Positions 9,201 through 16,648 of a DNA stretch of 33,091 nucleotides are shown here, one piece after another. The stretch comes from a virus, in the IMG/VR virus record IMGVR_UViG_3300032116_000792, positions 1 through 33,091 of that record; one strand, 5' to 3'. The notes beneath the pieces are model-generated. The model was not told the origin of the DNA. It searched no databases and was given only the letters and a program-made list of their open reading frames with translations. Each line of letters opens with the position of its first letter. Positions within the stretch are counted from its first letter, which is position 1. The position numbers were made by a program, and so were the translations under genes.

Positions 9201-9710
9201 TATAAAACGTTTCAGGGGGAGCGGGATTATTTCCTGAATGGAATCACACCGGAACGGGCAATAGGACTTCCTACAAAGCAATTTTGGTTTGTAAACGGAA
9301 GGGTGTGGATGGCAGACGTAAATCAATCGGGCGTGGATGATAACTTCATTTTTGGTGCGTACAGAAATCCCAATCTCACCATCATAACTAACGAATCCCC
9401 TGCCGCTGTTAAGCGTTGGAATCAGGTGAAAGTGTTTGGCAACAGGCCGTCCTCCACCATCCTGAGCACAACAGGGTTTGACACAATAACAGAAGAAACT
9501 CTCACGTCCTTTATTGCTCCGGGTTATTACATTCAAAGAAAGGGGGATTGGGGAGCTGCAATACGCAGGGCCTCTAACACGGAAGGAGGACTACTTGCAG
9601 GGAAACTTATGGAAAGTAGGATAATATATTCTAACTTTGCGTTTAGCGCACAAGGATTCGACAAGCTGAATTTTATAGAAATAAAGAGTAACGTTTCAAT
9701 AGTTCAATAA
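6270..9710 (+). CDS. Large beta-rich virion protein (muzzle / tail-hub type)
   Basis: 1146 residues with no signal peptide or membrane segment. The N-terminus combines an RIDRVNPDVDDR start, a VVGVYADLESRNVFFALYN block (about 63-81), a GIYRI segment and VDGKLYWTDNVNEPRMVNV (about 126-144). That strand-turn pattern with LYWTDn..PR is typical of beta-propeller-like structural proteins of crAss-like and other Bacteroidota podoviruses, such as the muzzle protein that closes the tail tip. The rest is a succession of short beta-strand sequences rich in Asn, Thr, Tyr and Val. It sits between the polyvalent gene and the portal gene, in keeping with a tail role. Bases about 7260-8530 are visibly richer in A/T than the flanks, which could mark a faster-evolving or exchanged central domain. 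The structural role is reasonably sure; the precise name is an inference from pattern. Confidence 0.55.
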   Translation: MIHRIDRVNPDVDDRVIKPNEARMAVNLRFGASTEDTNLSGGTLVLGNTELPFTPPAGTNKVVGVYADLESRNVFFALYNNQGANTAAQHGIYRISGADNSVQPIVQGAWLNFQSDDAYNVSITGVDGKLYWTDNVNEPRMVNVEKGIRTQAGDTEDVYPIAAVQDWFYSQIKRPPGQPLVITPVLGQEELSSTFTNKTLTNTGLQFSYYYVYDNFEESRLAPFTFNSYAVYNVTLTIPEPEFSEYTTYKQLIKAVVIVVRNGNDGAWRELVYETNEGTKSSWFFTDILTAVKNIVASDIIDARFDSVPLKSGTNEIAQNRINHGNYVLDEQAVSGVTFEASIISISDVVNSGGDFPITDAKYFLNSFVPWGRYTIGLEFVDKFGRTYPVNNTVEVTTPPMKMAYQNLAGTWYAPGNKISVFTGNEYRFVNVPVYEQGKSLATGNYFNTVAQYKIKGTLPDWVDRVNVVRSKAKNIVTMHQSIGNMYLWYETEAQEPRFFSFVQQINTQYNIQGVLRNYNMSSIYNADEKTKYTFKGYVIKFNNNEPFVLTDNLYVTIYQSYVAAAISGEQNVNNYANYKILIPNYLDDVGLYSEVVKYKVHTIDGDRIYIKANDPILRHPIAVNNPNIPQAVYLTPYSYMIGAFDPTVSSVTAAQNPDKYYPLIYNFTLTKEVNVDEQIVYVTENSYSAEEFKTLVGPSGNNEIIGWAKGDAALCLARKTYSATVATVNMYILPEAQNPENGKPIINQGKEIRQPAFDWLGTFISMSPRDIYAQQWNQNIGQINTTNYKESQNRRLPSNICFSGSLVQGTQVNGLNKFNSLDFRQAPAENGPITSLVTTNATQREPGVLLAIGTYGVGSFYYDAIQLTNVDGTNNVTTTDSYLASQRPLLGQYGTSRPMSVTKTPLGTVYWWSDVVNDLIRYTNAGLERLGNTFSFANYLRRTYNENPLLITWYDQVTDEINLLGTGVRAAVFSERYKTFQGERDYFLNGITPERAIGLPTKQFWFVNGRVWMADVNQSGVDDNFIFGAYRNPNLTIITNESPAAVKRWNQVKVFGNRPSSTILSTTGFDTITEETLTSFIAPGYYIQRKGDWGAAIRRASNTEGGLLAGKLMESRIIYSNFAFSAQGFDKLNFIEIKSNVSIVQ

Positions 9711-9711
9711 C

Positions 9712-10605
9712 ATGGCAGTAGAAAACTGGGAAATGCCCGCCATTGGAGCGGGAGCCGCCTTCCTCGGAAGCATTCCTCAAATGGTTGAGGCCCGCAGGCT
9801 GAAGAAAGAACGGGAACGTCTTTTAAAAGAAGGCCCCGGAGGATTTACGCCTGTTGAACAGGAACAAATGGCTGCTGCCCGTGCAAGGGCCGCCTCTTCT
9901 CTCGCTCCGGGGTACGCTCAGGAAATGGAGGGTATTTCTCAGCAGCAAGCTGATGTCCTTGCGGCAGGAAAGAGAGGAAGCCAAACAGGAAGCAACTTGC
10001 TCAACCTTCTGTCAAGAATGAACGCACAGGGGCAAGCCGCAAGGCGTAACCTTGCCATGCGTGGAGCACAGACTCAAAGGCAGGCACAAAGCGAACTTGG
10101 CTCAATGGCTATGGGAGCGGATGCAAGAAGAATGCAAAGGCAGCAGCTTTATGAGCGTCAAATGGCGGCTCTTGATGCGGCAAGAAGGCAATATGCTGTA
10201 GAGCCTTTCATGGCCCCCCTGAAAGGGGCTATGGCCTTTATGCCTGCGGAGGGGATTAAGTTTACCAAAGGAACGCCCAAAACAAAAATGGACATGACAA
10301 TTCCCGAAACCCCCAAGATGGGGTATGGGGAGAATCTTGAGTTTCAATCTCAATATAATCGACCTTCTGTAGCCGACAATGTTCCTCGCAATCTTCCTTT
10401 TGCCCCTGCTAATTTAAGACAAGGTTTAACAGGACTTGAAAGAGAACCGTCTATGATGGCTGCTCCCTATACGGGAGAAACCGAAAGGGAGTATTTGATA
10501 AGAAATCCTTTGAGGAATACATCCATAAGGCCAGATTACATTCCTCGGCTTCCTAACACAATGGATGTAGAAAGTCCAATTAGAACTCCATATACCAGAT
10601 TCTAA
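9712..10605 (+). CDS. Ala/Gln/Arg-rich probable internal virion protein
   Basis: 297 residues, starting 1 nt after the previous stop. Residues about 10-25 are small and hydrophobic (IGAGAAFLGSIPQM). Then come a charged helix (ARRLKKERERLL), a PGGFTPVEQEQM turn, and about 120 residues of Ala/Gln/Met/Arg-rich helix (about 55-170). The C-terminal third is Pro-rich and probably unfolded. This composition resembles small ejection or internal virion proteins encoded beside the portal in Bacteroidota phages. No enzymatic motif is visible. The gene is abutted exactly by the portal gene, so it is almost certainly a late structural cistron. The specific role (ejected protein, portal-associated core or tail ring) cannot be told from sequence. 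Confidence 0.5.
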   Translation: MAVENWEMPAIGAGAAFLGSIPQMVEARRLKKERERLLKEGPGGFTPVEQEQMAAARARAASSLAPGYAQEMEGISQQQADVLAAGKRGSQTGSNLLNLLSRMNAQGQAARRNLAMRGAQTQRQAQSELGSMAMGADARRMQRQQLYERQMAALDAARRQYAVEPFMAPLKGAMAFMPAEGIKFTKGTPKTKMDMTIPETPKMGYGENLEFQSQYNRPSVADNVPRNLPFAPANLRQGLTGLEREPSMMAAPYTGETEREYLIRNPLRNTSIRPDYIPRLPNTMDVESPIRTPYTRF

Positions 10606-12924
10606 ATGTTCGCACCAGACCTCTCAGCCCCCTTTGACAAGAAGAAATCCAACGAGTTTGGCAAAGCCTTTGCTACGGGCTTGGAGTCTTGGCATCTGAT
10701 GCAAATTGAAAGCCCCAATTTCCCCAAAAGGAGATGGGCCGAAAACTATCAATACGCATTAGGGAATCAAACCTATCTGCGTACCACGCAACCCATTGAC
10801 AACCTTGTAGGAACGGACAGTCAGACACTCCCCGGAGCTGACTTGCGCAACATGAAGCTCACCTCTACAATATTGGAAAGTATTGTAGGGAAGCTGAACA
10901 AGCAACGCTTTCGTCCAACAGTTTCCATGATAGATGCGCTTGCTATGGGGCAGCGCAACGACATGAAGGCCAAAATGGAGCTTGCCATGTATCTCAAGCA
11001 GCAAGGCATGGAGATGGAGCAGATAACGCAACAGCTCGGCCTTACGCCTGATGAGATTCCAATGGACACCACAGAGCTGCAAATAATGATAGATTGTATG
11101 CCTCAATTCGTTGAGGAAATGAATCTTGAATTAGCTCTGAATAAAATAGGGCACGAAAACAGTCTTGAAACCCTTGCGAGAATGGCAGACTATGATGATG
11201 CCATTACAGCCGTGAGGGGTCATTATATTAATCGCATCAATGGCAAACGGCAAATCGAATGGCTGGACCCGCTTAATAGCGGCCATAGTATGTCCTTTTA
11301 TCCTGATGGGCGTGATATTGTTTGGAGCTACAGAATACGCCCTATCCCTGTTGAACAAGTACGCATCGAAGCGCAGGAGTTCCTCACGGACGAACAACTC
11401 AGCAACCTGAGAGGAGGGCAATTCAGCCTTCTTTACAATTGGCTGTTTTGGTGGAACGCCTCCAATCAGCAAAACTATTTGACAACATTCACAAACACAT
11501 ATACAGACTATGTACTCGTCATGGACTTTGAGTTCGTCACCACCGACCTACTCTATACAAATGTCAAAAACGGGAGGGCTTATAATGGATATACCAAGAA
11601 AACTCCCGGAAAGGATGGCGATGTGTACACAGCTAAGGTGCAGAACCTCTTCGGGGGGAAGTATATATGCGGCTCAGGCTACCTGTACGACTACGGGGTT
11701 AAGCCTGGGATTCGTCAGCCTATCGTAACACGGAACGAGGATGCCTTTAAGGTGAACGCCTCTAAGGTGTATGGCTCATTTGTGTGGTATCACTCCTCAA
11801 TGGTGAGAGGAGAATCCATCTCCATCATTGACAGAGCCAAGCCGCACATTGACGCTATTGAAGACACTTTCAAGAAGTTCAAGACATACGTAAAAGAGTT
11901 CCTTCCTTGGATGCTTCGTGTGGACCAGGATGCCTTGGCCGACCTTGCCATGAAGGAAGGGGATGAAGTGACGGCAGAGGACTTAATGACTACGCTCCTT
12001 GAAAGGGGAATAGGCGTTGTTTCTTCTTCTGCCTATAAAGGATTCCATAACGCCTCCGTTAAGGATGCCATTGCTATGATAGGCAATGACGGGGGAGGAA
12101 ACCTTCAAATATTGTGGAGTTTGCTGCTTCAGCAAATTAACCTCCTGCACGATGTTGTGGGCGTTCCTAAGCTTGATACAGGAGGGGGTGTTAGTCCTGA
12201 GCAAGGAAAGGCTGTAAGTCAAATGCTCCTTCAGGGGAGCGAAAATGTTCTCTCAGGGATTATGGCCTCCAAAATAGGGCTGTACACAACCCTTTGGGAA
12301 AACCTGATGTATGACATCATGCAGACAGGGGAGGTGGGCGTAGTGCAAAACAAAGCCTTCTCCATTCCTCAAGGCAATCCTGACGAGCGCATTCCCAATC
12401 TTGTTGTAGAGCCATTACCTACGGACATAGACTGGCAGGACTTGTTTGCCAAAGCCCAACAGGCTCTCGCAGCAGGAAGCCTCACAATGGACCAATATGC
12501 CTACCTGAAAATCATAGACAATATGAAGCAGGCATGGGGCTATTTGTCCGTTCAGCAGAAGCGCAATGACATCAAGAAAGCGCAAATGCAGCAAATGGCC
12601 GACCAAGCCAACACGGAGCGTCAGATGATGAGCAATCAGCAGGCGCAGGAAGGCAAGGAAAGGCTTGAACAAATTAAAATTATCGGGAATGTAATTCAGG
12701 AGTATGCAAAGGCCGCCTTTGCCAACCCTATGAATAATCAGAATCCTGAAGTAATTTTGCAGAGAATACAAATAGAATTAGAGAAAATGTATGGAAACAC
12801 AGGAAACGCAAGTGGAGAACAGCCTTCCGCAGGAGGGCCTCCAGTACAGCCAACAGGAGGAGCAGAACAGTTTGCCGTTCAAGGTGGCGAAGGTGGAGGA
12901 CTTCCCTTCGAACAACCTGCCTGA
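10606..12924 (+). CDS. Portal protein
   Basis: 772 residues; the ATG directly follows the previous TAA. The assignment rests on size, on position just before a scaffold-like and a capsid gene, and on pattern: an N-terminal segment with RRWAENYQYALGNQ, the LTSTILESIVGKLNKQRFRP helix (split here: LTSTILESI, VGKLNKQRFRP), an alternating alpha/beta wing with IEWLDPLNSGHSMSFYPDG, a long helical stretch around GESISIIDRAKPHIDAIEDT, and a stem/crown part with GVPKLDTGGGVSPEQGKAVSQ. The last 40 residues are a Gly/Pro/Gln-rich tail. Portals form the dodecameric DNA channel at one capsid vertex and anchor the tail. The last 134 nt are also coding in another frame for the scaffold N-terminus. Confidence 0.75.
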   Translation: MFAPDLSAPFDKKKSNEFGKAFATGLESWHLMQIESPNFPKRRWAENYQYALGNQTYLRTTQPIDNLVGTDSQTLPGADLRNMKLTSTILESIVGKLNKQRFRPTVSMIDALAMGQRNDMKAKMELAMYLKQQGMEMEQITQQLGLTPDEIPMDTTELQIMIDCMPQFVEEMNLELALNKIGHENSLETLARMADYDDAITAVRGHYINRINGKRQIEWLDPLNSGHSMSFYPDGRDIVWSYRIRPIPVEQVRIEAQEFLTDEQLSNLRGGQFSLLYNWLFWWNASNQQNYLTTFTNTYTDYVLVMDFEFVTTDLLYTNVKNGRAYNGYTKKTPGKDGDVYTAKVQNLFGGKYICGSGYLYDYGVKPGIRQPIVTRNEDAFKVNASKVYGSFVWYHSSMVRGESISIIDRAKPHIDAIEDTFKKFKTYVKEFLPWMLRVDQDALADLAMKEGDEVTAEDLMTTLLERGIGVVSSSAYKGFHNASVKDAIAMIGNDGGGNLQILWSLLLQQINLLHDVVGVPKLDTGGGVSPEQGKAVSQMLLQGSENVLSGIMASKIGLYTTLWENLMYDIMQTGEVGVVQNKAFSIPQGNPDERIPNLVVEPLPTDIDWQDLFAKAQQALAAGSLTMDQYAYLKIIDNMKQAWGYLSVQQKRNDIKKAQMQQMADQANTERQMMSNQQAQEGKERLEQIKIIGNVIQEYAKAAFANPMNNQNPEVILQRIQIELEKMYGNTGNASGEQPSAGGPPVQPTGGAEQFAVQGGEGGGLPFEQPA

Positions 12925-13837
12925 GGACGCTCCTATTGAAGACAATCTGCCTCCCGCAGCGGAAGGAGAGCAGCAGGCGCAGCCTGAAGGGAATATAGAC
13001 GATATAGAAGCCCTTCGTGCTAAACTTGCCCAGCTTGAAGAACAACTGCAAAGCAAGGAGGCTCCGAAGGTGGAATACAGGATGCCCGAAGAGGTGCTCA
13101 ACCTCCTCAACAATCCTGAAACACTTTCCGTCCTGAATGAGGACTATGAGAACAAAACCGTTCTTGACCTCATCAAAACGGCCTTTAAGGAGGCCAATCC
13201 GTGGGCGAAGACAGACCGCCACATTGAAGCGCACTTGAGAAGACAATATCCTGATATTGACTTTGATATTCCCGAAAATCTCGGACTTGCCGAGGAAGAC
13301 TATGACGCTATTGCGTGGCAGGCCGAAGGCATCCGCCAACAGCTCATTTCCCAGCAGAACGAGATAAGAGGGCAGTTAGAGTCGGCAAAGAGCCCTGCTT
13401 TCACGCAAGAGGATTTGGATGGCTATCAACAGCAATTCAATATGCTTGTAGAGGATGGCATCAAGGGCATCAAGCCTGAGCCTTTAGCCTTGGAAATTCC
13501 GGGGTATAAGATGCCTCAGCTTGACTTTGAGAAAGTGAAGGATATTGTTTATAGTGATGCTGTTCCATTGTCGTTAGACGCAAATGGCAATGTGTGGCCT
13601 AACATGAGGGCTGCACAAGCTATGGCAGAATTGGAACTGCTCAAGAGCCAGATTCCGGCGATGTTGGAAGCGGCACGGAGAGCAGCCCCGAAGGAGGCCG
13701 TTGAAGCGATTAATAGAACGCTGAACAATCAAGTACCCGCTCAGAGCGCAGCACCAATCGACCCAAAACAGCTATCAAGTGCGAAAGCACCGATGCTAAA
13801 TGGAATGAGAATCGTGGGCGTTCAGGCAACATTTTAA
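12791..13837 (+). CDS. Capsid scaffolding protein (probable)
   Basis: 348 residues, lying between portal and major capsid protein, the usual place for a scaffold. It is strongly acidic and Gln-rich at the N-terminus, with a coiled-coil segment IDDIEALRAKLAQLEEQLQ at about residues 69-87, a long helical middle (IAWQAEGIRQQLISQQNEI; a second helix AMAELELLKSQIPAMLEAAR at about 278-297) and a basic/Ser-Ala C-terminal tail that could bind the capsid shell. The ATG at 12791 lies within the portal gene, giving a 134 nt overlap; the next in-frame Met is about 100 residues on, inside what looks like conserved sequence, so the long form is preferred. Scaffolds guide procapsid assembly and leave before or during DNA packaging. 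No protease motif is visible. Confidence 0.6.
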   Translation: METQETQVENSLPQEGLQYSQQEEQNSLPFKVAKVEDFPSNNLPEDAPIEDNLPPAAEGEQQAQPEGNIDDIEALRAKLAQLEEQLQSKEAPKVEYRMPEEVLNLLNNPETLSVLNEDYENKTVLDLIKTAFKEANPWAKTDRHIEAHLRRQYPDIDFDIPENLGLAEEDYDAIAWQAEGIRQQLISQQNEIRGQLESAKSPAFTQEDLDGYQQQFNMLVEDGIKGIKPEPLALEIPGYKMPQLDFEKVKDIVYSDAVPLSLDANGNVWPNMRAAQAMAELELLKSQIPAMLEAARRAAPKEAVEAINRTLNNQVPAQSAAPIDPKQLSSAKAPMLNGMRIVGVQATF

Positions 13838-13860
13838 AACAATTTTAACAAAACAAGAAA
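13838..13860 (+). promoter_or_regulatory. A/T-only-type leader of the capsid gene
   Basis: The 23 nt between the scaffold stop and the capsid ATG are almost entirely A and T (AACAATTTTAACAAAACAAG then AAA) and contain no GGAGG-like site. In Bacteroidota, strong translation initiation relies on A-rich unstructured leaders, so this fits the high expression expected for a capsid protein. Confidence 0.45.
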
Positions 13861-15312
13861 ATGGCAAATCCATTGTACGGGGTACAAGGCTCATCAGCCA
13901 ATAGCCCACAAACCGTAGCAGATGCTGCGCTCCTGTCCGGCCTCGCCGACAGCACCTCATTCGTCCGTGATTTTTGGCCCACCTTGCTTGACCGTTATCC
14001 TGACCGTCAGCTCATCGAAAACGGCCTTATGGCTCACCTCGTTGATAACAAGGCTTTCGTAGGTGTTCAGACTAACACTCAGCAGGTGTTCCACGCTGAA
14101 CAAGATTCAGTGTTAGCTACCCTCACTGTTCAATCTGCTCCCACTTCTTTGGGCGGTAACGCATACAGAATCGTTGTAGATGCTACGCAGTATAACGGAA
14201 CTACAGGCCCCACTGGCTTCTTCAACTACGCCACTGTAGGACAGAATTTTCAGCTTGCTAACAATCCTAATGTGATTGCTAACGTTTATGCTGTTGCTTT
14301 CCCAAGCACCACAGGCGCAGCCACGCACACCATTGACGTTTACAGCAACGGAACCGTAAACCTTGCTACAGCTATTGCTGCTGGCGACACTCTCCTTCCT
14401 CAAGATGCTGTGAATGATGTAAACGGAGACTTCCCTAACGGTAGCGTTCGTGGATGGGCTCGTTATGGCGTGAACTTCCAGTATATGTCTACTGGTTCTG
14501 CCATCGTTGGTCAGGACACCTACAATCAGGCGTTCATGTTCCAATTAGAAGGTGGTCAGTCCATCCTTGCTCCTCGTATCTTCGCTGATGCTCTGATGAC
14601 CGCAATGCTGCGTAAGTCTGCTGCCATCACCGTTGGTAAAGGCGATAGCTATGGCGGTAAGCAAACCACCGTTGGTTTCGTATCTGCTGCTCAGGCTTTC
14701 GGCTTGACAGATGACTATGCTGCGGGTGGCGTTCAAATGTCTAACTTGGAAGACATCGGCATCCGTCTTCAGAACCGTGGTGCTGGTACAGAACTTGACC
14801 TTTGGGGTGGATACAACTTCCTTCAGAGCATTCAGCGTAACGCTCTGTCTCCTCTGACGGGCGGTGCTGTTCAGTACATCTCCGGTGAAATGAACGATGG
14901 CAATGGTCGTCCTGGCCTGAAGAAGTCCCTTGGTCACTTCATCCTTGGTAAGTTTAAGGTGAACCTGAACGAGGCTTCTGAGTGGGCGCACAAAGCCATG
15001 TACTCTCCTGATTTGGGTGGTTCTTCCCTCACTTCCGGCTATTGGGCTAATGCTTTCTGCATCATCCCGAAAGAGCAAGTGGCCGTTCCTCGCGAACTCA
15101 CCAACACCACTTACACCGTTACTGCCCCGATGTTCCGTGTTCTTCAGTTGAAAGCTCCTGTAACTACAGGCGGTACTCCAGTGATGAACCAAATCGTTAA
15201 GCGTGACCCTGCTCACTTTGGCGCAATGAAGTATCAAATCATCAACAACGAATACTTCGCTGCTCAAACCATGCTTGCTAACAAGCTGTACTTCGGAGGA
15301 ACTATCATCTAA
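13861..15312 (+). CDS. Major capsid protein
   Basis: 483 residues directly after the scaffold. The sequence shows an N-terminal arm (ADAALLSGLADSTSFVRDFW), an insert rich in Gly/Thr/Asn (about 100-200) and a long alpha/beta core ending in FAAQTMLANKLYFGGTII, fitting an HK97-fold capsid subunit. Codon use supports very high expression: nearly all Arg codons are CGT (about 14 of 16 counted by eye) and Gly is mainly GGT, unlike the AGA/AGG and GGA habit of the neighbouring genes. A rho-independent terminator follows 20 nt after the stop. Several hundred copies per virion are expected for this product. The exact family is not identified by name. Confidence 0.8.
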   Translation: MANPLYGVQGSSANSPQTVADAALLSGLADSTSFVRDFWPTLLDRYPDRQLIENGLMAHLVDNKAFVGVQTNTQQVFHAEQDSVLATLTVQSAPTSLGGNAYRIVVDATQYNGTTGPTGFFNYATVGQNFQLANNPNVIANVYAVAFPSTTGAATHTIDVYSNGTVNLATAIAAGDTLLPQDAVNDVNGDFPNGSVRGWARYGVNFQYMSTGSAIVGQDTYNQAFMFQLEGGQSILAPRIFADALMTAMLRKSAAITVGKGDSYGGKQTTVGFVSAAQAFGLTDDYAAGGVQMSNLEDIGIRLQNRGAGTELDLWGGYNFLQSIQRNALSPLTGGAVQYISGEMNDGNGRPGLKKSLGHFILGKFKVNLNEASEWAHKAMYSPDLGGSSLTSGYWANAFCIIPKEQVAVPRELTNTTYTVTAPMFRVLQLKAPVTTGGTPVMNQIVKRDPAHFGAMKYQIINNEYFAAQTMLANKLYFGGTII

Positions 15313-15332
15313 TAGCTTCCACGAAAAAAATT

Positions 15333-15362
15333 AGGGCCTTCTGAAAAGTTGGCCCTTTTTTT
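15333..15362 (+). terminator. Rho-independent terminator after the capsid gene
   Basis: AGGGCC (15333-15338) pairs with GGCCCT (15351-15356) around a 12 nt loop, and seven T residues follow. It lies 20 nt past the capsid stop and upstream of a new leader, so it probably limits read-through from the portal-scaffold-capsid transcript. Confidence 0.8.
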
Positions 15363-15365
15363 GTT

Positions 15366-15371
15366 TATTTG
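15366..15371 (+). promoter_or_regulatory. Weak candidate -7 element restarting transcription after the terminator
   Basis: TATTTG followed by CC resembles a shortened TAnnTTTG box, with the 2 nt spacer missing. It begins 4 nt after the terminator T-run and 28 nt before the preferred ATG at 15399. No good -33 box is visible because that region is the terminator stem. Position is the main argument. Confidence 0.3.
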
Positions 15372-15398
15372 CCTAATAAATATAAAACAAAACATTAT

Positions 15399-16373
15399 AT
15401 GGTAGTTTCAAACGACAGAAATGGCATTAGCGAAATCAACACGTGGCCCGAAGAAGTGGAGGCAAAGTTGATTGAATTGCAGCCGGGAGACATTGTAAAG
15501 GTGAAGCTCAACCCCAACCTTTGGTTTAGTGTCCTTGAGCAAAGAGGAACGAGTCAAGATTATAATCGCCCCACATCATCAGGGATGGTGAAGAAAATCG
15601 GACAGCATGGCATTCCTTCTCCTTGGACAATCAGGTGGGAAAGGCAACCCTTTCAGATTGGATTTCTTGAGGGCTATGACGCACAAGGTACGCCACGTTA
15701 CACCCATCCGCTCTTTAACGAGCAAGGAGAAATGATATTTGATGGAGACCGTGTAGGAGACAGAGAGCGTTTCTTTGCCATTCAGCTACATCCTCAAATG
15801 AAATCCGACCCTCTGACAGGACTTGAGCGCAGGAACTGGAAGTTCGAAATCGTGGACGCTGAGAAGGAAAGCACAGGCATCACACAGAACTTCGAGGCTA
15901 AACTTGCTCTCCTGAACAAAATCAAAGACCTGAACGAGCAGAGCCTGAATACGCTTATGAAGCCAATGGTGTATGGCCGTTCATTCTACAGCAAGCCTGA
16001 CCTCGTAGGAAAGCCTAAAGCCTCCCGTGCCATTCTTGTTAAGCAAGTGGAAGAAGGAAGGATTAAGGAGGTGAACGACACGCTCAAATTGCTTGACGAG
16101 GTGAATAAGATTGGCCTTGTATATGATGCCTTAGTAGCTAAGAAGCTCATCTGTACAGAAACAAAATTGCTTCGTTACGATGGCCTTGAAATTTGTACCT
16201 TTGCAGAGGAGATAAGCATTCCCAACATGGAAGAGGCAGCCATCAACATCTTTAAATACGCAAGCCACTTGCCTGTGTTTGAGGAGAAGGTGATTGAGTT
16301 TCTTCGTGAAGGATATGAGAGTGCTAAATCCACTGTTCACAAAGCCCGCAGGGGTGTAAAAGGAGAAGAATAA
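15399..16373 (+). CDS. Unknown late protein, 324 residues, after capsid
   Basis: I do not recognise the family. The preferred start is the ATG at 15399, preceded by an A/T-rich leader (AAATATAAAACAAAACATT); an upstream TTG at 15369 would add 10 residues but lies inside the candidate promoter. The N-terminal half looks beta-rich (PGDIVKVKLNPNLWFSVLEQ) with an RERFFAIQLHPQM segment, and the C-terminal half (about 170-310) looks helical, with long Leu/Lys/Glu repeats and a basic tail (KSTVHKARRGVKGEE). There are no catalytic motifs, signal peptide or membrane segment. Position straight after the capsid gene suggests a virion component such as a head completion or connector protein, but that is inference. 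It overlaps the next gene by 1 nt (TAATG). Confidence 0.6.
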   Translation: MVVSNDRNGISEINTWPEEVEAKLIELQPGDIVKVKLNPNLWFSVLEQRGTSQDYNRPTSSGMVKKIGQHGIPSPWTIRWERQPFQIGFLEGYDAQGTPRYTHPLFNEQGEMIFDGDRVGDRERFFAIQLHPQMKSDPLTGLERRNWKFEIVDAEKESTGITQNFEAKLALLNKIKDLNEQSLNTLMKPMVYGRSFYSKPDLVGKPKASRAILVKQVEEGRIKEVNDTLKLLDEVNKIGLVYDALVAKKLICTETKLLRYDGLEICTFAEEISIPNMEEAAINIFKYASHLPVFEEKVIEFLREGYESAKSTVHKARRGVKGEE

Positions 16374-16573
16374 TGGACACCGTAGAAACATTGTATGGCA
16401 AATACCTCGCTTCATTGGGGTTTGACATTCAGGGGGGCTGCACGGCAGCTTCCATAAAAACACAAACGCTCCTTGCGTTCTATCAGGAAGTGGTGTTTAG
16501 GCAGAGCGGAGCTGTCAATGACAATGTGACGGCAAACCAACTCCTCACCTTTACATATCAGAACTACCAATAG
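16373..16573 (+). CDS. Small unknown late protein, 66 residues
   Basis: The ATG overlaps the preceding TAA by one base, indicating translational coupling. The product begins MDTVETLYGKYLASLGFDIQ and continues with one helix (TQTLLAFYQEVVFRQ) and a Thr/Asn-rich end. It has a single Cys and no membrane segment. I recognise no family. Its place between capsid and tail-type genes suggests a head-tail joining or decoration factor, but nothing in the sequence proves it. Confidence 0.5.
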   Translation: MDTVETLYGKYLASLGFDIQGGCTAASIKTQTLLAFYQEVVFRQSGAVNDNVTANQLLTFTYQNYQ

Positions 16574-16582
16574 CGCAAGGCA

Positions 16583-16648
16583 ATGTTTCTACAAGATAAA
16601 ACGAATCAGGAGGGGGTAATAGCCCTCCTTTTCTTTTTACAGAAATGA
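16583..16648 (+). CDS. 21-residue ORF spanning a terminator, possible leader peptide
   Basis: ATG at 16583, 9 nt after the previous stop; the frame reads MFLQDKTNQEGVIALLFFLQ then K and ends in TGA at 16646-16648. The stop overlaps the ATG of the next gene as ATGA. The hairpin and T-run of the terminator lie within its codons 9-19, so a ribosome translating it would cover the hairpin. It may be a leader peptide allowing read-through or translational coupling, or simply chance in a short open stretch. Confidence 0.3.
   Translation: MFLQDKTNQEGVIALLFFLQK
16608..16638 (+). terminator. Rho-independent terminator or attenuator just before a start codon
   Basis: AGGAGGG (16608-16614) pairs perfectly with CCCTCCT (16623-16629) over an 8 nt loop, followed by TTTTCTTTTT. 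The hairpin ends only about 6 nt before the ATG at 16645. No separate promoter for the downstream gene is visible between them, so it may act as a leaky terminator or attenuator and also hide the start region. Confidence 0.7.

Noticed and set aside
14545-15267. 240-residue minus-strand frame opposite the capsid gene
   Set aside because: The capsid gene has strong codon bias, which leaves its antisense frame free of stops; the sequence has no conserved features.
15369-15398. TTG start adding 10 residues to the gene at 15399
   Set aside because: It lies in the promoter-like segment right after the terminator, and the ATG at 15399 has a typical A/T-rich leader.
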